NCBI GenBank assembly: GCA_947500055.1
Contig: CANMQO010000009.1
Coordinates: forward strand, 186,001 to 250,000
Direction of reading: 5' to 3'
DNA: 64,000 nucleotides
Origin: an uncultured Paracoccaceae bacterium
Lineage (GTDB): Bacteria > Pseudomonadota > Alphaproteobacteria > Rhodobacterales > Rhodobacteraceae
Shown here: one piece after another, positions 60,993-64,000 of the stretch
Numbering within the stretch: position 1 is the stretch's first letter
How the letters are laid out: each line of letters opens with the position of its first letter
Position numbers and translations under genes: made by a program
The notes under the pieces: generated by a model
The model's input: the letters and a program-made list of their open reading frames with translations, nothing else
Told to the model about the DNA's origin: nothing
Databases searched by the model: none

Positions 60993-61100
60993 AGTGCTTG
61001 GGTAACGGCTGCCAGTCTATTGACCCAATGGTGGCGCAATCAGCTGCGGCAACGCGGCAATTCGTCAAGCATTTGCGACGGTTGACGCGTGGTTAGATGT

Positions 61101-61352
61101 TCAATCGCTGTTCCCACCCGCTCGCTCATACGCACTATTTAATCCACCACTCAGCTCTGACACGAGTGCGTTCGCCTCCGAGCCGTTCAATTTGTGATAC
61201 TGGATATTGCCAGCATATGAGAACTTTAGAATGATGGGCGTTTCTTCCGACGACGTGTGGAATACCCTCAACGTCTTGGACACTTCGTGCACTCTTACAA
61301 CTTCATGTCGAAATAGAACTAGTTTGTCCAAAATCGAGCGCTTGGTCATCAC
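61101..61352 (-). CDS. Small hypothetical protein
   Basis: An 83-residue frame starting GTG or ATG (61352 or 61349). Its codon use and base composition are more AT-rich than neighbours. The sequence (LVLFRHEVVRVHEVSKTLRVFHT, LKFSYAGNIQYHKLNGSE) suggests a compact alpha/beta domain. No family recognised and only a weak ribosome site; it could be a recent acquisition or spurious. Confidence 0.45.
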   Translation of the reverse strand: MMTKRSILDKLVLFRHEVVRVHEVSKTLRVFHTSSEETPIILKFSYAGNIQYHKLNGSEANALVSELSGGLNSAYERAGGNSD

Positions 61353-61523
61353 AATATCCGGTATTCAGCTTTCAAGTCAGTGAACTGATAGTGGCGGCTT
61401 GCACGCTTTGCCATAGCGGCCCCCAACAGGGATTAAGGGTAGCAAATGTTTAATCCATCCTCCCGCCGCTGCACGCGCCAGACGGGTACCAGTAATGGAG
61501 AAGAGGAAATCTCGGAAATCGTG

Positions 61524-62576
61524 TCAGTCGGTCGCTGTTGTGCGCGTGGATTTGCGTGAAACGAGAGAGCACTCCACCTTAATCTGGTCGAGGCCCGCGT
61601 TCAGTCCACCGGCGACATCGAGCAACATTTCGGAGGCAAGCGCACCCATCTCGTAGTGAGGCAGGATCAACGTTGACAAGGGGGGGCGCATGAATTGCGC
61701 AATTTCGCGGTCATCGAAGCCAACGACGGCCACATCCTCGGGAATGCGCAAGTTTAATTCCTTGAGTGCGTCGTAGCAGCCCACTGCCATCATATCGTTG
61801 GCGCAGAAAATTCCGTCGGGCGGATTCGCAAGCGCCATCAACTTCATCGTGCCTTCATATCCCGCCGACGGCTCCCAGTTGCCCGGGTAGATCAGGTCGG
61901 GGTCGAAAGGGATTTCGGCGCTGGACAGCGCTTGCCGGTAACCGCGCAAGCGGTCCCGAGAGGCGTCGATCCCCTCTTGGCCGTTGATGAGCGCGATACG
62001 CTTGCAGCCGGTGCGCACCAGATGTTCGGCAGCTGTCCGACCGCCCAGAAGCTCGCCAGGCAGGATCGACGGTAGCTGCCTGCGCTTGTCGTAGCAGTTG
62101 ACCAGGATCGACGGTGTCTCAAAAAATGCCTTGGGCGGCTTGACCAGCCGCGTGAGCATGGTCGCATAGATGAGCCCGAGATGCGGCTTGTGCGACAACT
62201 GCTCCAGCAACTGCCCTTCCAGATCTTTCTCGCCGCGCATGACAGCCATCGTCATCGTGACGCCGAATTCAAGCGCCTTTGAGCGCGCACCCTCGAAAAT
62301 CAGCGGGGTCCATGGGTCGGTTGCGACTTCATCGGCGACAAACACGATGAGCTTATCGGTGGACGGCGTCTTTTTCTGACTTCGCCGAGCGAGGGTGTAG
62401 CCCAGTTCTTCGGCGGCCCGGCGCACCCGTACCTTTGTTGCGTCCGTCAGTCGTGCGCCTGCGCTGCCGTTCAAGACCAACGAGACAGTCGCCTGCGAAA
62501 CACCCGCTCGCGCTGCCACGTCCATCATCGTCGGTTTCAAGGCTCGTCTTCCTTCTTGACGGTTCGTCTTGTTCAT
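61524..62576 (-). CDS. LacI-family sugar regulator
   Basis: A 350-residue LacI protein: HTH and hinge at the N-terminus (MMDVAARAGVSQATVSLVLNG, RRAAEELGY) and a periplasmic-binding-like sugar domain (PDGIFCANDMMAVGCYDALKELNLRIPEDVAVVGFDD). It is the last gene of an ABC transporter operon running in from the right edge, so it probably represses that operon in response to its sugar. Confidence 0.93.
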   Translation of the reverse strand: MNKTNRQEGRRALKPTMMDVAARAGVSQATVSLVLNGSAGARLTDATKVRVRRAAEELGYTLARRSQKKTPSTDKLIVFVADEVATDPWTPLIFEGARSKALEFGVTMTMAVMRGEKDLEGQLLEQLSHKPHLGLIYATMLTRLVKPPKAFFETPSILVNCYDKRRQLPSILPGELLGGRTAAEHLVRTGCKRIALINGQEGIDASRDRLRGYRQALSSAEIPFDPDLIYPGNWEPSAGYEGTMKLMALANPPDGIFCANDMMAVGCYDALKELNLRIPEDVAVVGFDDREIAQFMRPPLSTLILPHYEMGALASEMLLDVAGGLNAGLDQIKVECSLVSRKSTRTTATD

Positions 62577-62592
62577 ATACTCCGCTGGGTCC

Positions 62593-63585
62593 TCAGGTTC
62601 TGGCGTACCTTATGCGGTCAAACGAGACCGCGACAATGATGAATGTCCCAATAAACATTCCTTGCCAGAACGTCGAGATGCCGAGCAATATCAGCGAGTT
62701 CCTGATGACCTCGATCAAAAGCGCCCCCACGACGGCGCCGAGCGCTGTTCCCTCGCCACCATTCAGGTTCGCGCCGCCGATGACGGCCGCCGCGATGACG
62801 GTAAGTTCCATCGCGGTACCGAGGTTGGTTGTGACGGAGCCGAGCCAACCCGCCATCAGGATGCCGGCCATGCCGGCGGTGAAGGCCGAAAACATGTAGA
62901 TCGTGACCTTGATCCGCTTGACCGCGATCCCCGTCAGCGTCGCCGCTTCCTCGTTGGAGCCGATAGCAAAGACATACTGGCCCCACCGGCTCCACCGGTA
63001 GACGAAGCCCATCACAATGGTCAGTGCGATAAGGACGTAGAGCGGATGCGGGAGGCCGAACGTCGAGCCGCCGCCGACCCAGAGAAGGATATCATGATCA
63101 GGTCCGAACTCCCAGATCATCTTGTTGTTCGAAAGCACCATCGCGGCGGATCGTGCGGCCGATAGCATTCCAAGCGTCGCGACAAATGCAGGCATCCCGG
63201 CGTAGGCGATGAGCACACCGTTGATGGCGCCGACGAGGAGCGCCACTCCGATCGCCAGCAAGGCCGACAGCCAAAACGGGTTCCCGGCCTCCATCAACAC
63301 GGAGATCGTCATCGCCGACAACACGACGACCGAGCCGACCGAGAGATCGATGCCGCCGGACGCGATGACGGTTGTCATGCCGATGGCGATGATCGCCACG
63401 AAGGCGAAGTTGCGGGCGACGTTGAACAGGTTGCGCTCGGTCGCGAAAGCGTCGGTCATGAATGTCAGCGCAAGACACGCGAGAACGGCCGCGATGAATA
63501 CCCAGAAGACCTGTAAGTTTGCCATTCGCGACAACCAGTTACGGTGCTGCGCCTGGCCGATGGCCTGTTCAAGTGTTTCCGACAT
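62593..63585 (-). CDS. Sugar ABC transporter permease (RbsC/FrcC type)
   Basis: A 330-residue membrane subunit with about eight to ten helices. GIDLSVGSVVVLSAM is the RbsC family signature, and the EAA-like loop reads AIGSNEEAATLTGIAVKRIKVTIY. GGANLNGGEGTALGAVVGALLIE is another conserved part. It takes up a pentose or hexose; the ligand cannot be told without the binding protein, which lies outside the window. Confidence 0.93.
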   Translation of the reverse strand: MSETLEQAIGQAQHRNWLSRMANLQVFWVFIAAVLACLALTFMTDAFATERNLFNVARNFAFVAIIAIGMTTVIASGGIDLSVGSVVVLSAMTISVLMEAGNPFWLSALLAIGVALLVGAINGVLIAYAGMPAFVATLGMLSAARSAAMVLSNNKMIWEFGPDHDILLWVGGGSTFGLPHPLYVLIALTIVMGFVYRWSRWGQYVFAIGSNEEAATLTGIAVKRIKVTIYMFSAFTAGMAGILMAGWLGSVTTNLGTAMELTVIAAAVIGGANLNGGEGTALGAVVGALLIEVIRNSLILLGISTFWQGMFIGTFIIVAVSFDRIRYART

Positions 63586-63597
63586 TCCCGTATTCCC

Positions 63598-64000
63598 TCA
63601 GGCGTATTCAATGGCCCCGGTGATCAGACCGGTGACTTCCTCGGGAGAGCTTTCCGAGGCGCCTTTGCTGGTGACAAGCTCGCCGCGCCGAAGCACAGCG
63701 ACAGTGTCGGCGACGGCAAAGACATCCGGCATCCTGTGGCTGATAAGGATGACGCTGATCCCCTGGTCGCGTAGGTTCCGGATCAGATCCAGCACTTCGG
63801 CGACCTGCCGAACCGAGATCGCGGCCGTAGGCTCGTCAAGCAGGACAATCTTCGGATGCGACAACAGCGTGCGCGCGATCGCGACCGCCTGTCTCTGGCC
63901 GCCCGACATGCGGCGCACCACGTCGCGTGGGCGGGTCTCCGACTTGAGGCGGGCGAAGAGCTGAGCCGAGGTGGTGCGCATCTTATCGTAGTCGATGATG
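63598..64000 (-). CDS. Sugar ABC transporter ATPase (partial)
   Basis: The C-terminal 133 codons of an ABC ATPase enter from the right edge. The signature MSGGQRQAVAIAR, Walker B IVLLDEPTAAI and switch His ILISHRM are present; Walker A lies outside. It ends after one nucleotide-binding domain (AIEYA stop), so it could be FrcA-like with a single domain or the second half of an RbsA-like protein. Two GC-rich genes with the LacI regulator follow in the same unit. Confidence 0.9.
   Translation of the reverse strand, partial: IIDYDKMRTTSAQLFARLKSETRPRDVVRRMSGGQRQAVAIARTLLSHPKIVLLDEPTAAISVRQVAEVLDLIRNLRDQGISVILISHRMPDVFAVADTVAVLRRGELVTSKGASESSPEEVTGLITGAIEYA

Overview
The window is about 60% GC and reads as the chromosome of a marine alphaproteobacterium of the order Rhodobacterales (Roseobacter group). 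This is inferred from gene content and order, not from a database search. Supporting order includes ihfB-lapA-trpF-(small ORF)-trpB with trpA elsewhere, fabB-fabI, a putA lacking its own DNA-binding domain beside an Lrp-type regulator, and a RIME-like palindromic intergenic repeat. There is no rRNA, prophage, transposase or CRISPR array; one tRNA-Leu(TAA) is present. Most genes are housekeeping or catabolic, and many neighbours overlap by 1-4 bases.

Layout. 0-6 kb: two PLP aminotransferases, a 53-residue Tat-signal microprotein and valS. 6-12 kb: a small secreted protein, an HD/PhyH oxygenase pair resembling phosphonate oxidation enzymes, an orphan CoxL-like molybdenum hydroxylase, a DUF2235 hydrolase and a thioesterase. 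12-22 kb: metF/metR with a MetR site between them, a GGDEF-EAL protein, an inositol monophosphatase-like protein, a rhomboid protease, and putA with its Lrp regulator. 22-32 kb: tRNA-Leu, an enolase-superfamily dehydratase, GNAT, alcohol dehydrogenase, TetA-like MFS, pcaD, a four-gene overlapping operon (HAD dehalogenase, hydrolase, threonine dehydratase, EEP nuclease) and an FKBP isomerase. 32-43 kb: a ClpP-like lipoprotein, fabB-fabI, a MerR-transglutaminase-CDF metal-response cluster, a Tat-exported MsrB-like protein, a DoxX-like operon and the ihfB-trpB cluster. 44-47.5 kb: the most unusual locus, described below. 47.5-64 kb: serine hydrolase, DUF2332, pth, a large unknown protein, rplY, MFS, lldD, trpA, ychF, oxyR, a Crp/Fnr regulator, and the end of a sugar ABC operon with a LacI regulator.

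The best candidate for an undescribed system lies at 44177-47468. Two Sec-exported proteins with a PepSY-like domain and long Asp/Glu tails flank a 2OG-Fe(II) oxygenase. A membrane-anchored LuxR-type regulator follows. A mirror-image convergent unit encodes a second membrane-anchored LuxR regulator and a third exported protein with the same N-terminal domain. I infer a secreted polyanion whose synthesis or modification is controlled from the membrane.

The second theme is short palindromic DNA. There is an in-frame palindromic insertion inside valS related to a free copy at 55.46 kb, a perfect hairpin abutting the valS start, a 274-bp MITE-like element carrying the stop codons of two convergent genes, a 106-bp RIME-like nested palindrome, three consecutive perfect hairpins before trpB, and a 47-bp repeat of 11-mers present twice.
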